Shown here: positions 1 through 8,372 of the stretch, one piece after another | How positions within the stretch are numbered: the first letter of the stretch is position 1 | How the letters are laid out: each line of letters begins with the position of its first letter | Origin: Arthrobacter liuii | Lineage (GTDB): Bacteria > Actinomycetota > Actinomycetes > Actinomycetales > Micrococcaceae | DNA: 64,000 nucleotides | Assembly (NCBI RefSeq): GCF_014639275.1 | Contig: NZ_BMFW01000005.1 | Location: 221,805 to 285,804, forward strand | Direction: 5' to 3' | The notes under the pieces: model-generated | Database searches by the model: none | The model's input: the letters and a program-made list of their open reading frames with translations, nothing else | Told to the model about the DNA's origin: nothing | Position numbers and translations under genes: made by a program

Positions 1-2
1 CT

Positions 3-1517
3 ATGAGTATCGCTTCTTCGTCACCCGCCGCCGCCATCCCGCCCGTTACCGCCGAAACGCCCGTCAGGGTCCGTTTTTGCCCCTCACCCACGGGCACCCC
101 GCACGTCGGGCTGATCCGGACGGCCCTGTTCAACTGGGCCTACGCGCGGCACACCAAGGGCACGCTGGTGTTCCGGATCGAGGACACGGACGCGGCGCGT
201 GACAGCGAGGAAAGCTACCACCAGCTGCTGGACGCGCTGAAGTGGCTGGGCATCGACTGGGACGAGGGCGTGGAGGTTGGCGGCCCGCACGAACCCTACC
301 GGCAGTCCCAGCGCGGCGACATCTACCAGGACGTGATCAAGCGGCTGCATGAGGCCGGATTCATCTACGAATCCTTCTCCACCCCGGAGGAGATCGAGGC
401 ACGCCACCGTGCCGCCGGCCGCGACCCGAAGCTTGGCTACGACGGCTTTGACCGGCACCTGACGGATGAGCAGCTGGCACAGTACCGGGCAGAGGGCCGG
501 CAGGCCGTCCTCCGCTTGCGCATGCCGGACGAGGACATCACCTTCACCGACCTGGTCCGTGGCGACATCACCTTCAAGGCCGGCTCCGTCCCCGACTTTG
601 CCGTGGTCCGGGCCAACGGAGCGCCGCTGTACACGCTGGTCAACCCCGTGGACGACGCGCTGATGGGCATCACGCACGTGCTTCGCGGCGAGGACCTCCT
701 CAGTTCCACGCCGCGCCAGGTGGCCCTGTACCGTGCGCTGTACGCCATCGGCGTCGCCGAGTACATGCCGGAGTTCGGCCACCTGCCCTACGTCATGGGC
801 CAGGGCAACAAGAAGCTTTCCAAGCGGGACCCGGAGTCCAGCCTCTTCCTCCACCGCGAGCGGGGCTTCATTCCGGAAGGGCTGCTGAACTACCTGTCCC
901 TGCTGGGCTGGTCGCTCAGCGCCGATGAGGACATCTTCACCGTTGATCAGCTCGTGGAGCATTTCGACATCCACGACGTCCTGGGCAACCCGGCGCGCTT
1001 CGACCTCAAGAAGGCCGAGGCCATCAACGGCACCCATGTCCGGATGCTCAAGCCCACGGTGTTCCGGGACCGGGTGGCCCACTACCTGCGCGAAGCCGGC
1101 CTGGTGGGGGAGATCCTGACCGACCGCGAGGAGGAGATCCTCACCGAAGCCGCCCCCCTGGTCCAGGAGCGCATCACCCTTCTGGGCGAAGCGCCCGACA
1201 TGTTGGCGTTCCTGTTCAAGGCGGACGACGCCGTCGATATTGCCGATGACGCGCGCAAGGGCCTTCCGGCCAACCTCACCGAGGTGCTGGACGCCGCCCT
1301 TGCCGCCCTGGAACCACTGGACGATTGGACGGCGGAGGGCATCCAGGCTGCACTTAAGCAGGCACTCGTGGAAGACATGGGCATCAAGCCGCGGCTCGCC
1401 TTCGGCCCTGTGCGGACGGCTGTTTCCGGGCGACGGGTTTCGCCGCCGCTGTTTGAGTCCATGGTGATCCTGGGCAAGGAGTCCTCCCTGCGCCGGCTCC
1501 GCGCCTTCCGCGGCTGA
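3..1517 (+). CDS. gltX: Glutamyl-tRNA synthetase
   Basis: Class I aminoacyl-tRNA synthetase that charges tRNA-Glu with glutamate in the cytoplasm; 504 aa, the normal length. The HIGH-type signature appears as HVGL at about residues 34-37 and the KMSKS-type loop as KLSKR at about 271-275, both in the expected places. Most actinobacteria make Gln-tRNA by the GatCAB route, so this enzyme is probably non-discriminating and also charges tRNA-Gln (family knowledge, not visible here). The stop overlaps the start of the next gene by one base (TGATG), suggesting translational coupling. The ATG lies at the window edge, so its ribosome-binding site cannot be seen. Confidence 0.97.
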   Translation: MSIASSSPAAAIPPVTAETPVRVRFCPSPTGTPHVGLIRTALFNWAYARHTKGTLVFRIEDTDAARDSEESYHQLLDALKWLGIDWDEGVEVGGPHEPYRQSQRGDIYQDVIKRLHEAGFIYESFSTPEEIEARHRAAGRDPKLGYDGFDRHLTDEQLAQYRAEGRQAVLRLRMPDEDITFTDLVRGDITFKAGSVPDFAVVRANGAPLYTLVNPVDDALMGITHVLRGEDLLSSTPRQVALYRALYAIGVAEYMPEFGHLPYVMGQGNKKLSKRDPESSLFLHRERGFIPEGLLNYLSLLGWSLSADEDIFTVDQLVEHFDIHDVLGNPARFDLKKAEAINGTHVRMLKPTVFRDRVAHYLREAGLVGEILTDREEEILTEAAPLVQERITLLGEAPDMLAFLFKADDAVDIADDARKGLPANLTEVLDAALAALEPLDDWTAEGIQAALKQALVEDMGIKPRLAFGPVRTAVSGRRVSPPLFESMVILGKESSLRRLRAFRG

Positions 1518-2257
1518 TGACGGCTCCCAGCGAAGCGGCACGCGCCGGCGGGCTGAAGACGCCTTTCGGACTGGTCCGGGGCATCCTGTTCGACATCGAC
1601 GACACCCTGGTTGACCTCGAATATTCGATGACCACCGCCCTGCGCGAGGTCAGCGAACACCTCCTGCCCAGCCTGGACCAGACCGGCTGGGAACGGTTCG
1701 GGCGCATCTTCACCCACGAAACCACGCACTACTACGACCGCTACCTGGCTGGCGAGCTGACGTTCAACGAACAGCGCCTGCTCAGGGGACGGGCAGCCCT
1801 GGGGCACTTCGGGGTTGAACTGGCCGACGGCGAAGAGTCCCGCCGGTGGCTGGCGGCCTACATGGAGAAGCAGCCCGCTTACGTGAAGCCATTTCCCGAC
1901 GTGCTGCCACTGCTGGACCTCCTGGACACTGCAGGCATCCCCTATGGCGCAGTGAGCAACAACGTCCATGACTACCAGCGTGCCAAGCTCGACGGCGCCG
2001 GGCTGGACCGCATCACCCACCTGGTGGGCACCGACACGCTTGGCGTGGCCAAGCCAGACCCTGCCATGTACCTCGAAGGCGTCAGGCTCCTGGGCACTGC
2101 CCCCGGGGAAACGCTCTATGTGGGCGACAACCGGCTGCTGGATGCGGAGGGTTCGACGGCGGCGGGCCTGGTGGGCGTTTGGCTCAACCGGGTGGGTGAG
2201 GTCGTGGAAGGTTTCGAGGGCGGCATGGTGGCTTCCCTGGAGGAACTGCTGCAGTAG
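1517..2257 (+). CDS. HAD-superfamily hydrolase
   Basis: Haloacid-dehalogenase-type hydrolase of 246 aa, probably a small-molecule phosphatase. Motif I is FDIDDT with the nucleophile Asp near residue 26 and the general acid Asp at 28. The motif II region reads AVSNN, the motif III lysine lies in GVAKPDP near residue 178, and motif IV is YVGDN near 200. The long stretch between motif I and motif II is consistent with a helical C1 cap, as in phosphoglycolate-phosphatase relatives. The start overlaps the gltX stop, so the two are probably cotranslated. The substrate cannot be told from sequence. Confidence 0.9.
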   Translation: MTAPSEAARAGGLKTPFGLVRGILFDIDDTLVDLEYSMTTALREVSEHLLPSLDQTGWERFGRIFTHETTHYYDRYLAGELTFNEQRLLRGRAALGHFGVELADGEESRRWLAAYMEKQPAYVKPFPDVLPLLDLLDTAGIPYGAVSNNVHDYQRAKLDGAGLDRITHLVGTDTLGVAKPDPAMYLEGVRLLGTAPGETLYVGDNRLLDAEGSTAAGLVGVWLNRVGEVVEGFEGGMVASLEELLQ

Positions 2258-2270
2258 GAACCACCCCGCA

Positions 2271-2304
2271 GTGGCCGCGGCCCTCCTTTGAGGACCGCGG
2301 TCAC
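2271..2304. terminator. Stem between convergent genes
   Basis: GTGGCCGCGG is followed after 14 bases by CCGCGGTCAC, a near-perfect GC-rich stem with one G-T pair. It lies between the HAD gene and the convergent heptad-repeat gene. There is no flanking T-run on either side, so an intrinsic terminator role is only a guess. Confidence 0.35.
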
Positions 2305-2328
2305 CGAGTGGACGCCGGTGCTCCCGCG

Positions 2329-3879
2329 TCAGGCCGCTACGGGACGCAGGGCACGCCGGCGGAGGACCAGGTAGGCAGCGACGGCGGCGGAAACCAGCAG
2401 TGCCACCAGCAGCAGTGCGATTAGGGGGTTGTCCAGCCAGGACGACGGCGACACGGCCGCCACCTTCGTGTGCAGCTCTTCCGTCCCGGCGGCGATCCTG
2501 GCGTTGCCGTCCGCCAGTTTGCCGGCGCCGTCGGCCAGTCTGCCCGAACCATTGTCCAGCTTGCCGTTTCCCTCAGCCAGCTGTCCGGTGCCGTCAGCGA
2601 GCTGGGCGGACCCTGACTGCAGCTGGCCGGTTCCGCCGGTGAGCCTGACGGTGCCGTCCGAGAGCGCCTGCGTTCCGGCCAGCAGGCCTGGGTTCGCCGG
2701 ATCGCCGTCGCCGTTGATGCCGGCGCTGAGCCTGGTGGTGCCGTCCTGGAGGTTGTTGGCTGCGTAGATCAGGCCGGGGTGGTCCGGGTCGCCCGGCACA
2801 CCGTCCATTCCCACCCGGATTTTCGCGGTGCCCTCAGCCAGCATGGAAGTGCCCAGCACCACGCCGGGGTTCTGCGGGTCCGTTGAGTTGAGCTTTTGTG
2901 CCAAGGTGGCGAACCCTGCCTTCAGCCGCCCCGCGCCGTCATCCAGCTGGCCGGCTCCCGTGTTCAGCTTGCCGGTCCCGGCCTTCAACTGCCCCGCGCC
3001 GTCGTTCAGCTTTGCCGCTCCCGCGTCGAGCTGCGCTGCCCCTGCGTAGGCCCGGCGGCCGCCGTCGGCCAGCTTGGCAATCTGGTCCTTGATCACGGTG
3101 AGTGGAACCAGCCCCTGGGGTCCGTTCGCCGCCGCTTCAAGCTGGTCCAACCCCTGGCTGAGCGCGGCGAGCCCGTCGCCCTTGGTGGGATCGTTGCCTG
3201 CGCCGGGGTAACCCTTCAACTGGCCTGTTCCATTCTTCAAGGCCGTAGTCCCGGCGCTCAGGGCAGTGGCGCCTGCGTCGAGTTGCCCGGCGCCGGCAGC
3301 CAGTTGGCCTGTCCCTGCTGCAAGCTGCCCCGCGCCGTCGGCTAGGTTATCCGGCGCGGTTCCGGAAGCCGTAGGGGTCAGGGCCGCGGAAAGAGCGACG
3401 GCGCCCGCCTGAAGCTTCCGGGCGCCGTCATCCACTTGGTAAACGCCCGGGACGAGTTTGTTCAGGACGTCATTCTGCAGCTTGCTGGTACCGGCATGCA
3501 GCTTGTCCACTCCTGGCGCGAGCTGGTCGCGCACTCCGGAGAAGATCCTGCCGGCGCCGGACTGCAGGGCCGTGGCCCCGGCATTCAGTTCAGAGCTGCC
3601 GTCCTTGACCTTGACCGCGCCGTCCTTCACCTGCACCGCGCCCTTGTTCGCTGCGCCGGCACCCGTGGCGAGCTGACCCGAGCCGTCCTTGAGCTGGGCA
3701 GCACCGGCAGCGGCCTGTTCGGCTCCGTCCATCAACTGGGCGGCGCCATTGGAGATCTGGCCCGTGAGGTAGGTGTAAAAGGCAAGGAAAAGGGTCAGTA
3801 ACAGGGACAGGGCAATGATTGCTATGGACTGGGACCGGGGTCTGGGCGTGGCTGCTGTGCGGGTTGTCAACGCTGACAC
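2329..3879 (-). CDS. Membrane-anchored Gly/Leu heptad-repeat protein
   Basis: 516 aa with a short basic N-terminus, one membrane segment at about residues 19-40, a long extracytoplasmic region, a second membrane segment at about 486-506 and an RRR-containing tail. The middle is built almost entirely of heptads of the form x-x-x-L-x-x-G (for example GAAQLKD, GSGQLAT), the repeat seen between the membrane domains of YhgE/Pip-type proteins and in some RND-associated proteins. The large YhgE/Pip membrane domains are absent, so this is a stripped-down form. The start is GTG at 3877-3879 with only an AGGA very close to it. Palindromic candidate operators lie about 100 bp upstream. Function unknown; an envelope or export-accessory role is inference. 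Confidence 0.82.
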   Translation of the reverse strand: MSALTTRTAATPRPRSQSIAIIALSLLLTLFLAFYTYLTGQISNGAAQLMDGAEQAAAGAAQLKDGSGQLATGAGAANKGAVQVKDGAVKVKDGSSELNAGATALQSGAGRIFSGVRDQLAPGVDKLHAGTSKLQNDVLNKLVPGVYQVDDGARKLQAGAVALSAALTPTASGTAPDNLADGAGQLAAGTGQLAAGAGQLDAGATALSAGTTALKNGTGQLKGYPGAGNDPTKGDGLAALSQGLDQLEAAANGPQGLVPLTVIKDQIAKLADGGRRAYAGAAQLDAGAAKLNDGAGQLKAGTGKLNTGAGQLDDGAGRLKAGFATLAQKLNSTDPQNPGVVLGTSMLAEGTAKIRVGMDGVPGDPDHPGLIYAANNLQDGTTRLSAGINGDGDPANPGLLAGTQALSDGTVRLTGGTGQLQSGSAQLADGTGQLAEGNGKLDNGSGRLADGAGKLADGNARIAAGTEELHTKVAAVSPSSWLDNPLIALLLVALLVSAAVAAYLVLRRRALRPVAA

Positions 3880-3982
3880 TTCCTAACTTTCCGCCGGACG
3901 ACGCTGCCCGGGGGCGAAAACCGTGGGTGGTAAGGCGTTCCCATTTCCTCGTGGGTGCCCGCATGGGCGGGACAGGGAGATT

Positions 3983-4012
3983 GTTACTGATGGGTAACTT
4001 ACTCGAGAGTAA
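3983..4012. promoter_or_regulatory. Two adjacent inverted repeats (candidate operator)
   Basis: GTTAC-N6-GTAAC at 3983-3998 is followed directly by TTACTC-GA-GAGTAA at 3999-4012, whose 6-bp arms are perfect. Such short palindromes are typical of TetR-family operators. They lie 104-133 bp upstream of the leftward heptad-repeat gene, the likely target. No regulator gene is adjacent. Confidence 0.55.
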
Positions 4013-4088
4013 CCACATGACTGGAAGGTGGGCAAGGGTTTGGGCGGATTGGTCCGTGCGACTGGCCCGCGCCTCCACCGATCCCGAT

Positions 4089-4117
4089 TTGTGCGAGCCG
4101 AAAGTCTCGGGTAAAGT
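4089..4117 (+). promoter_or_regulatory. Putative promoter of tRNA-Gln
   Basis: TTGTGC at 4089-4094 and TAAAGT at 4112-4117 are separated by 17 bp, a good sigma70-type match. It sits about 65 bp before the mature 5' end of tRNA-Gln. Confidence 0.55.
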
Positions 4118-4181
4118 AATTTCTCGTGCTGAGGCGCACGGAGCAGGGAAAATGCCCTGAAAACCGGCCCGAAAGTACCAT

Positions 4182-4253
4182 TGGGATATGGTGTAATTGG
4201 CAACACTACGGTTTCTGGTACCGTCATTCTAGGTTCGAGTCCTGGTATCCCAG
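4182..4253 (+). tRNA. tRNA-Gln (anticodon CTG)
   Basis: The cloverleaf folds cleanly. The acceptor stem TGGGATA pairs with TATCCCA. The anticodon stem ACGGT pairs with ACCGT around loop TTCTGGT, giving anticodon CTG for CAG codons. The T-arm has GGTTCGAGTCC. Discriminator base is G and CCA is not encoded. Confidence 0.95.
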
Positions 4254-4381
4254 CTCTGGTTTGAAGGTTGAATTCAGCCGCAAACCAGCAGGTGTCGACT
4301 CGGTTATCCGATTTGAAACCACAGCAGAGTGTGTGAAATACTCACTGAGCTTGCGCAGCGGAAACGCTGCTCGAAGTACAC

Positions 4382-4457
4382 GGCCCCATCGTATAGCGGC
4401 CTAGTACGCTGCCCTCTCACGGCGGTAACGCGGGTTCGAATCCCGCTGGGGTCACCA
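4382..4457 (+). tRNA. tRNA-Glu (anticodon CTC)
   Basis: The acceptor stem GGCCCCA pairs with TGGGGTC. The anticodon stem CTGCC pairs with GGCGG around loop CTCTCAC, giving anticodon CTC for GAG codons. The T-loop has GGTTCGAATCC. A 3' ACCA is encoded, unlike the neighbouring tRNA-Gln. It lies about 130 bp downstream of tRNA-Gln, possibly on the same transcript, and is followed by an intrinsic terminator. Confidence 0.95.
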
Positions 4458-4461
4458 TCGA

Positions 4462-4499
4462 AATGGTCCCGGGCAACAGCCCGGGGCCATTTTTGTTTT
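4462..4499 (+). terminator. Rho-independent terminator of the tRNA unit
   Basis: CCCGGGC-AACA-GCCCGGG forms a stem extended by AATGG/CCATT and is followed by TTTTTGTTTT. It begins four bases after the tRNA-Glu CCA end and is a classic intrinsic terminator. Confidence 0.9.
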
Positions 4500-4548
4500 C
4501 TCAGTTTCTGGAATCTCCCCGCTGAATGGACAGAACCCCTCATCGTTA

Positions 4549-4570
4549 CGCGGGGAGTTGGCTCCCCGCG
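4549..4570. repeat. Perfect 9-bp hairpin
   Basis: CGCGGGGAG-TTGG-CTCCCCGCG has 9-bp perfect arms and a 4-base loop but no T-run. It lies in the 260-bp gap between tRNA-Glu and the DUF1697 gene. Its role is unknown; it may be a backup terminator or RNA structure. Confidence 0.45.
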
Positions 4571-4718
4571 GGGGAATTTCCAGCTCTTGCCGACTCGCCG
4601 CGGCGGGCGCTTCATTGCAGCAGGAGCTGGTGGTGGAACCCGTGGAGCGGGAGATTGCCAGGCTGGGGGCATTCAACAAAGCACTGAAGAAAGCTGGTCC
4701 GGCATAAAGGGCTGTCGA

Positions 4719-5264
4719 TCAGCCCGCTGCCAGGGCCCGCGCGGCGTCGCCGACCTTTATTAACGTGCGCAGGTTGCGGGTGGTGGTGGCGGCTTTGAAC
4801 TTCGCCTTGGCACTGATCTTGCTGAACGGACTGTCCAGGGTTCCGCCCACGGGGGCCAGCCAGGCAAGCGCCTCCGGCCCCAGCCGCTGCTGGTCCTGGC
4901 GTTCCAGGGCTGCCCCGGCCGCCTCCAGTTCATCAAGGACAGCGGTGTCCGAGGAGAGGGTGATGTAGGTGTGGGTGGCCTTATTGTCTTCAGGGTAGGG
5001 ACAGGCATCCACCAGGCCGGCCACCCTCCCGGCCTCCAGGACCACCACCCATGCCTCGTAGCCGAAGGCTGCGCGGAGGCACTTTTCGCACTCCTGCTTG
5101 ACGCCTGCCGCGTCCAGGCTGCTGGAGAGCACCACGTTCCCACTGGCCAACAGGGTTGTCGCGTCCAGGAAACCGCAGCTCTTCAGCGCGTCCCGAAGGT
5201 CCGCCATTTTGATATTGATTCCGCCCACATTGATGCCGCGGAGGAACACTGCATAGCTGCCCAT
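4719..5264 (-). CDS. DUF1697 family protein
   Basis: About 181 aa and nearly full DUF1697 length. The family signature FLRGINVGG lies at the N-terminus, followed by a region with LASGNVVLSS and a C-terminal TTTRNLRTL segment, all characteristic of DUF1697. No catalytic role is established for the family. I chose the ATG at 5262-5264 because an AGG lies 8 bases upstream; a GTG two codons earlier (5270) is also open. The gene stands alone, transcribed leftward, separated by about 40 bp from the iclR stop. Confidence 0.85.
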   Translation of the reverse strand: MGSYAVFLRGINVGGINIKMADLRDALKSCGFLDATTLLASGNVVLSSSLDAAGVKQECEKCLRAAFGYEAWVVVLEAGRVAGLVDACPYPEDNKATHTYITLSSDTAVLDELEAAGAALERQDQQRLGPEALAWLAPVGGTLDSPFSKISAKAKFKAATTTRNLRTLIKVGDAARALAAG

Positions 5265-5306
5265 GGGCACAGCCTAGCGGCCTGGGCAGCCGCCGGCCGG
5301 AAAACC

Positions 5307-6026
5307 CTAGTCGTTGTTCTTGCGCAGCGCCTCGGTCAGGATGCGTCCTGCATTGCAGACCACTTCCGCGTGCAGGCGTCCCGGCTGGCGGGTCAGGCGC
5401 TCGATGGGACCGGAAATGGAGACGGCGGCAATCACCCTGCCGGACGGACCACGCACGGGTGCCGAGACTGACGCGACCCCCGGCTCACGTTCGCCCAGGC
5501 TCTGTCCCCAGCCCCGGCGTCGTACTCCTGCCAGGACGGTGGGCGTGAAGCGGGCGGACTGCAGGCCCTCAAGGAGCCGGTCGTGGTCCTCCCAGGCGAG
5601 CAGGACCTGGGCAGCGGAGCCTGCCTTCATGGACAGCTGCGTGCCCACGGGGATGGTGTCGCGCAGGCCAATGGGGCGCTCAGCCGACGCGACGCACACG
5701 CGCCAGTCGCCCTGGCGCCGGAAGATCTGGGCGCTTTCGCCGGTGGCGTCGCGCAGCTGCATGAGGACGGGCCCTGCGGAGGCGATCAGTCGGTCCTCGC
5801 CGGCGGCAGAGGCGAGTTCAACGAGCCTGCTGCCAAGCACGAACCGGCCCTGGATGTCGCGGCTGACCAGCCGGTGGTGGACCAGTGCCAGGGCGAGGCG
5901 GTGGACAGTTGGCCGGGCCAGGCCTGTAGCGGCCACCAGCTGCGCCAGCGTGGTGGGTCCCGCCTCAAGGGCATCGAGTACCTGGGCCGCTTTGTCAATG
6001 ACACCGACTCCACTAGAATTGTCCAT
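5307..6026 (-). CDS. IclR-family regulator of leucine genes (LtbR/NdgR type)
   Basis: 239 aa: an N-terminal winged helix-turn-helix (residues about 8-70, with GLARPTVHRLALAL) followed by the IclR effector-binding domain. It is divergent from leuCD, the arrangement of the actinobacterial regulators LtbR (Corynebacterium) and NdgR (Streptomyces), which control leucine genes. The start is ATG at 6024-6026. A -10-like CAATAT ends only 6 bases before this codon with TTGCAT 17 bp further upstream, so the mRNA is probably leaderless. An in-frame extension to 6176 exists but would cross the leuC promoter region and lacks IclR homology. Autoregulation is likely from the operator position. Confidence 0.9.
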   Translation of the reverse strand: MDNSSGVGVIDKAAQVLDALEAGPTTLAQLVAATGLARPTVHRLALALVHHRLVSRDIQGRFVLGSRLVELASAAGEDRLIASAGPVLMQLRDATGESAQIFRRQGDWRVCVASAERPIGLRDTIPVGTQLSMKAGSAAQVLLAWEDHDRLLEGLQSARFTPTVLAGVRRRGWGQSLGEREPGVASVSAPVRGPSGRVIAAVSISGPIERLTRQPGRLHAEVVCNAGRILTEALRKNND

Positions 6027-6031
6027 GTAAT

Positions 6032-6064
6032 GATATTGCCGTCTCAATATCTGAGATGCAAATC
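6032..6064. promoter_or_regulatory. Overlapping divergent iclR/leuC promoters with operator
   Basis: Leftward promoter: TTGCAT (6061-6056), 17-bp spacer, CAATAT (6038-6033). Rightward promoter: TTGCCG (6036-6041), 17-bp spacer, CAAATC (6059-6064). The inverted repeat TCTCA-N5-TGAGA at 6042-6056 lies in both spacers. A second one, GATATTG-N6-CAATATC, spans 6032-6051. A protein bound here would block both promoters. The promoter and palindrome sequences are visible; binding by the IclR protein is inferred. Confidence 0.6.
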
Positions 6065-6139
6065 TTTCGGCTGGCGCAGTGCGGAGCCGTCCTGATTCAG
6101 TTGGACTCATCAGCCACACAGCAGTGAAGGGAGATGGCC

Positions 6140-7612
6140 ATGGCAAAGACATTGGCCGAGAAAGTCTGGGACGCACACGTGGTGCGCAAAGGTGACGGCG
6201 ATGGTGCCAACGCCCAGCCAGACCTTCTGTTCATCGACCTCCACCTGGTCCACGAAGTCACGTCCCCGCAGGCGTTCGAAGGCCTGCGGCTGGCCGGGCG
6301 AAAGCTCCGCCGGCCGGACTTGACCATCGCCACCGAGGACCACAACACTCCCACCCTGGACATCGACAAGCCCATTGCCGACCTCACCAGCCGTACCCAG
6401 ATCCAGACCCTGCGCAACAACTGCGCGGAGTTCGGTGTCCGCCTGCACAGCCTGGGCGACGCCGAGCAGGGGATTGTCCACGTTGTGGGTCCACAGCTGG
6501 GCCTCACCCAGCCGGGCATGACCGTTGTGTGCGGCGACTCGCACACCTCCACCCACGGCGCTTTCGGGGCCTTGGCCATGGGCATTGGCACCTCCGAGGT
6601 GGAACATGTCATGGCCACCCAGACCCTGTCGCTGAAGCCGTTCAAGACCATGGCCATCAACGTCGAGGGCACCCTTCGCCCCGGGGTCACCGCCAAGGAC
6701 ATTATCCTCGCCGTGATTGCCAAGATCGGCACCGGCGGCGGCCAGGGCTACGTCCTGGAATACCGCGGCTCCGCCATCCGGGCACTGTCGATGGAAGCGC
6801 GGATGACCATCTGCAACATGTCCATCGAAGCCGGCGCCCGTGCCGGCATGGTGGCGCCGGACCAGACCACCTACGACTACATGGAGGGGCGCCCGCACGC
6901 GCCGGAGGGCGCTGAGTGGGACGCCGCCGTCGAATACTGGAACACGCTGAAGACCGACGAAGACGCCACCTTCGACGTCGAGGTGGACCTGGACGCGGAC
7001 ACGCTGGAGCCGTTCGTCACCTGGGGCACCAACCCCGGCCAGGGCGTATCCCTGTCCCAGTCCGTGCCGTCCCCCGAGGACTTCGGTGACGAAAACGCCA
7101 AGGCCGCGGCCGAGCGTGCCCTGCAGTACATGGGCCTCGAGGCCGGCACGCCGATGAAGGACATCCGCGTTGACACCGTTTTCCTCGGTTCCTGCACCAA
7201 CTCCCGGATTGAGGACCTGCGCGCGGCGGCGGACATCATCCGCGGCCGGGAAAAGGACCCGCAGGTCCGCATGCTGGTGGTGCCCGGCTCGGCCCGCGTC
7301 CGGCTCGAGGCCGAGGCGGAGGGGCTGGACCGTGTATTCAAGGATTTCGGCGCCGAATGGCGGTTTGCCGGCTGCTCGATGTGCCTGGGCATGAACCCGG
7401 ACCAGCTGGAACCGGGAGAGCGGTGCGCTTCCACCTCAAACCGCAACTTCGAAGGACGCCAGGGCAAGGGCGGCCGGACCCACCTCGTTTCCCCGGTGGT
7501 GGCGGCAGCCACTGCAGTGCGCGGCACGCTCAGCTCGCCGTCGGACCTTGAACCGGCTCCCGAGCCGGTGGTTGAACCTGTCGAAACCCCTTCCGCCAGC
7601 CACGCAGCCTAG
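6140..7612 (+). CDS. leuC: 3-isopropylmalate dehydratase, large subunit
   Basis: Large subunit of isopropylmalate isomerase, which with LeuD converts 2- to 3-isopropylmalate in leucine biosynthesis. Iron-sulfur ligands are visible in GSCTNSR (Cys near residue 352) and CSMCLGMN (near 412 and 415). About 490 aa; it ends in a Pro/Glu-rich tail beyond the conserved domain, partly encoded by a dispersed-repeat-like sequence at 7565-7588. ATG at 6140 has GAAGGGAG at good spacing; an in-frame ATG two codons earlier (6134) overlaps that site. leuD follows 9 bases later, so the pair forms an operon. Confidence 0.96.
   Translation: MAKTLAEKVWDAHVVRKGDGDGANAQPDLLFIDLHLVHEVTSPQAFEGLRLAGRKLRRPDLTIATEDHNTPTLDIDKPIADLTSRTQIQTLRNNCAEFGVRLHSLGDAEQGIVHVVGPQLGLTQPGMTVVCGDSHTSTHGAFGALAMGIGTSEVEHVMATQTLSLKPFKTMAINVEGTLRPGVTAKDIILAVIAKIGTGGGQGYVLEYRGSAIRALSMEARMTICNMSIEAGARAGMVAPDQTTYDYMEGRPHAPEGAEWDAAVEYWNTLKTDEDATFDVEVDLDADTLEPFVTWGTNPGQGVSLSQSVPSPEDFGDENAKAAAERALQYMGLEAGTPMKDIRVDTVFLGSCTNSRIEDLRAAADIIRGREKDPQVRMLVVPGSARVRLEAEAEGLDRVFKDFGAEWRFAGCSMCLGMNPDQLEPGERCASTSNRNFEGRQGKGGRTHLVSPVVAAATAVRGTLSSPSDLEPAPEPVVEPVETPSASHAA
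7565..7588. repeat. REP-like element within the 3' end of leuC
   Basis: The core GGTTGAACCTGTCGAAACC resembles, from memory, a short repeat (GGTTGAGCCTGTCGAAACC) scattered through Arthrobacter and related genomes. Here it is read in frame as part of VVEPVETP in the LeuC tail. Only one copy is visible in this window, so repeat status needs a genome search. Confidence 0.5.
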
Positions 7613-7621
7613 GACAACACC

Positions 7622-8224
7622 ATGGAAAAGTTCACCAAGCACACCGGCGTTGGCGTCCCGCTGCGCCAGAGCAACGTCGACACCGACCAGATCATCCCCG
7701 CGGTGTACCTCAAGCGCATCACCCGGACCGGCTTCGAGGACGCCCTGTTCTCCGCCTGGCGCAAGGACCCCTCCTTCATCCTGAACCAGGAACCGTTCAA
7801 CGCCGGTTCCGTGCTCGTGGCCGGCCCGGACTTCGGTACCGGATCCTCCCGCGAGCACGCGGTGTGGGCCCTGAAGGACTACGGTTTCAAGGCCGTGCTC
7901 TCCTCCCGGTTCGCCGATATCTTCCGGGGCAACTCCGGAAAGCAGGGACTGTTGGCCGCGCAGGTGGCCCAGGATGACATCGAGCTCATCTGGAAGGAAC
8001 TCGAGAACGCGCCGGGCACCCAGGTCACGGTGGACCTCGAGTCCAAGACCGTGGTCTGCGGCAACATCGTGGCGCCGTTCGAGATCGACGACTACACCCG
8101 CTGGAGGCTCCTGGAGGGCCTGGACGACATCGGGCTGACCCTGCAGCACGAATCCGACATCACGGCCTACGAGGCGACCCGTCCCAGCTTCAAGCCCAAG
8201 ACCCTGCCGGCAAAGCTTTCCTAG
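7622..8224 (+). CDS. leuD: 3-isopropylmalate dehydratase, small subunit
   Basis: Small (swivel-domain) subunit of isopropylmalate isomerase; 200 aa, normal length. Typical LeuD blocks are present: [16 protein letters not shown] near the N-terminus and [17 protein letters not shown] near residues 63-80. The latter is the substrate-binding GxGSSREH loop. AGGAC precedes the ATG by 7 bases. It follows leuC by 9 bases and would share its promoter and the IclR-type control. Confidence 0.96.
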   Translation: MEKFTKHTGVGVPLRQSNVDTDQIIPAVYLKRITRTGFEDALFSAWRKDPSFILNQEPFNAGSVLVAGPDFGTGSSREHAVWALKDYGFKAVLSSRFADIFRGNSGKQGLLAAQVAQDDIELIWKELENAPGTQVTVDLESKTVVCGNIVAPFEIDDYTRWRLLEGLDDIGLTLQHESDITAYEATRPSFKPKTLPAKLS

Positions 8225-8289
8225 CCCAGGGGCCATCATTCCGGCGGCGGGCGCCGGTCCCGCCACGCCCCGCCGCCGTCGCCCCTTAT

Positions 8290-8318
8290 TTCGGTTCGGT
8301 AACGCGACCTCCTATGCT
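8290..8318 (+). promoter_or_regulatory. Putative murA promoter
   Basis: TTCGGT (8290-8295) and TATGCT (8313-8318) with a 17-bp spacer lie 55 bp before the murA ATG. The region between leuD and murA (148 bp) holds no other gene. Confidence 0.4.
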
Positions 8319-8372
8319 TGGTTGGAGCCTTTGCAAGGTTTTGGGGGCTAGTGATCGTGAGGAAACCGGTAT

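Larger units (their letters stand above)
3880..4181. other. Intergenic region with operators and tRNA promoter
   Basis: About 300 bp with no convincing gene. It separates the heptad-repeat gene (leftward) from tRNA-Gln (rightward). It holds two adjacent inverted repeats near 3983-4012 and a sigma70-type promoter near 4089-4117. Nothing else was recognised. Confidence 0.6.

Noticed and set aside
84..1541. 485-codon leftward open frame opposite gltX
   Set aside because: It is the antisense of a complete GluRS with intact motifs and shows no domain of its own. High third-position GC removes stops on the opposite strand.
2400..3780. Possible tandem DNA repeat or CRISPR-like array
   Set aside because: The periodicity comes from heptad codons of one protein; units are not identical and there are no spacers.
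4126..4763. Two open frames covering the tRNA genes
   Set aside because: They run across two well-folded tRNAs and a terminator and have no ribosome sites.
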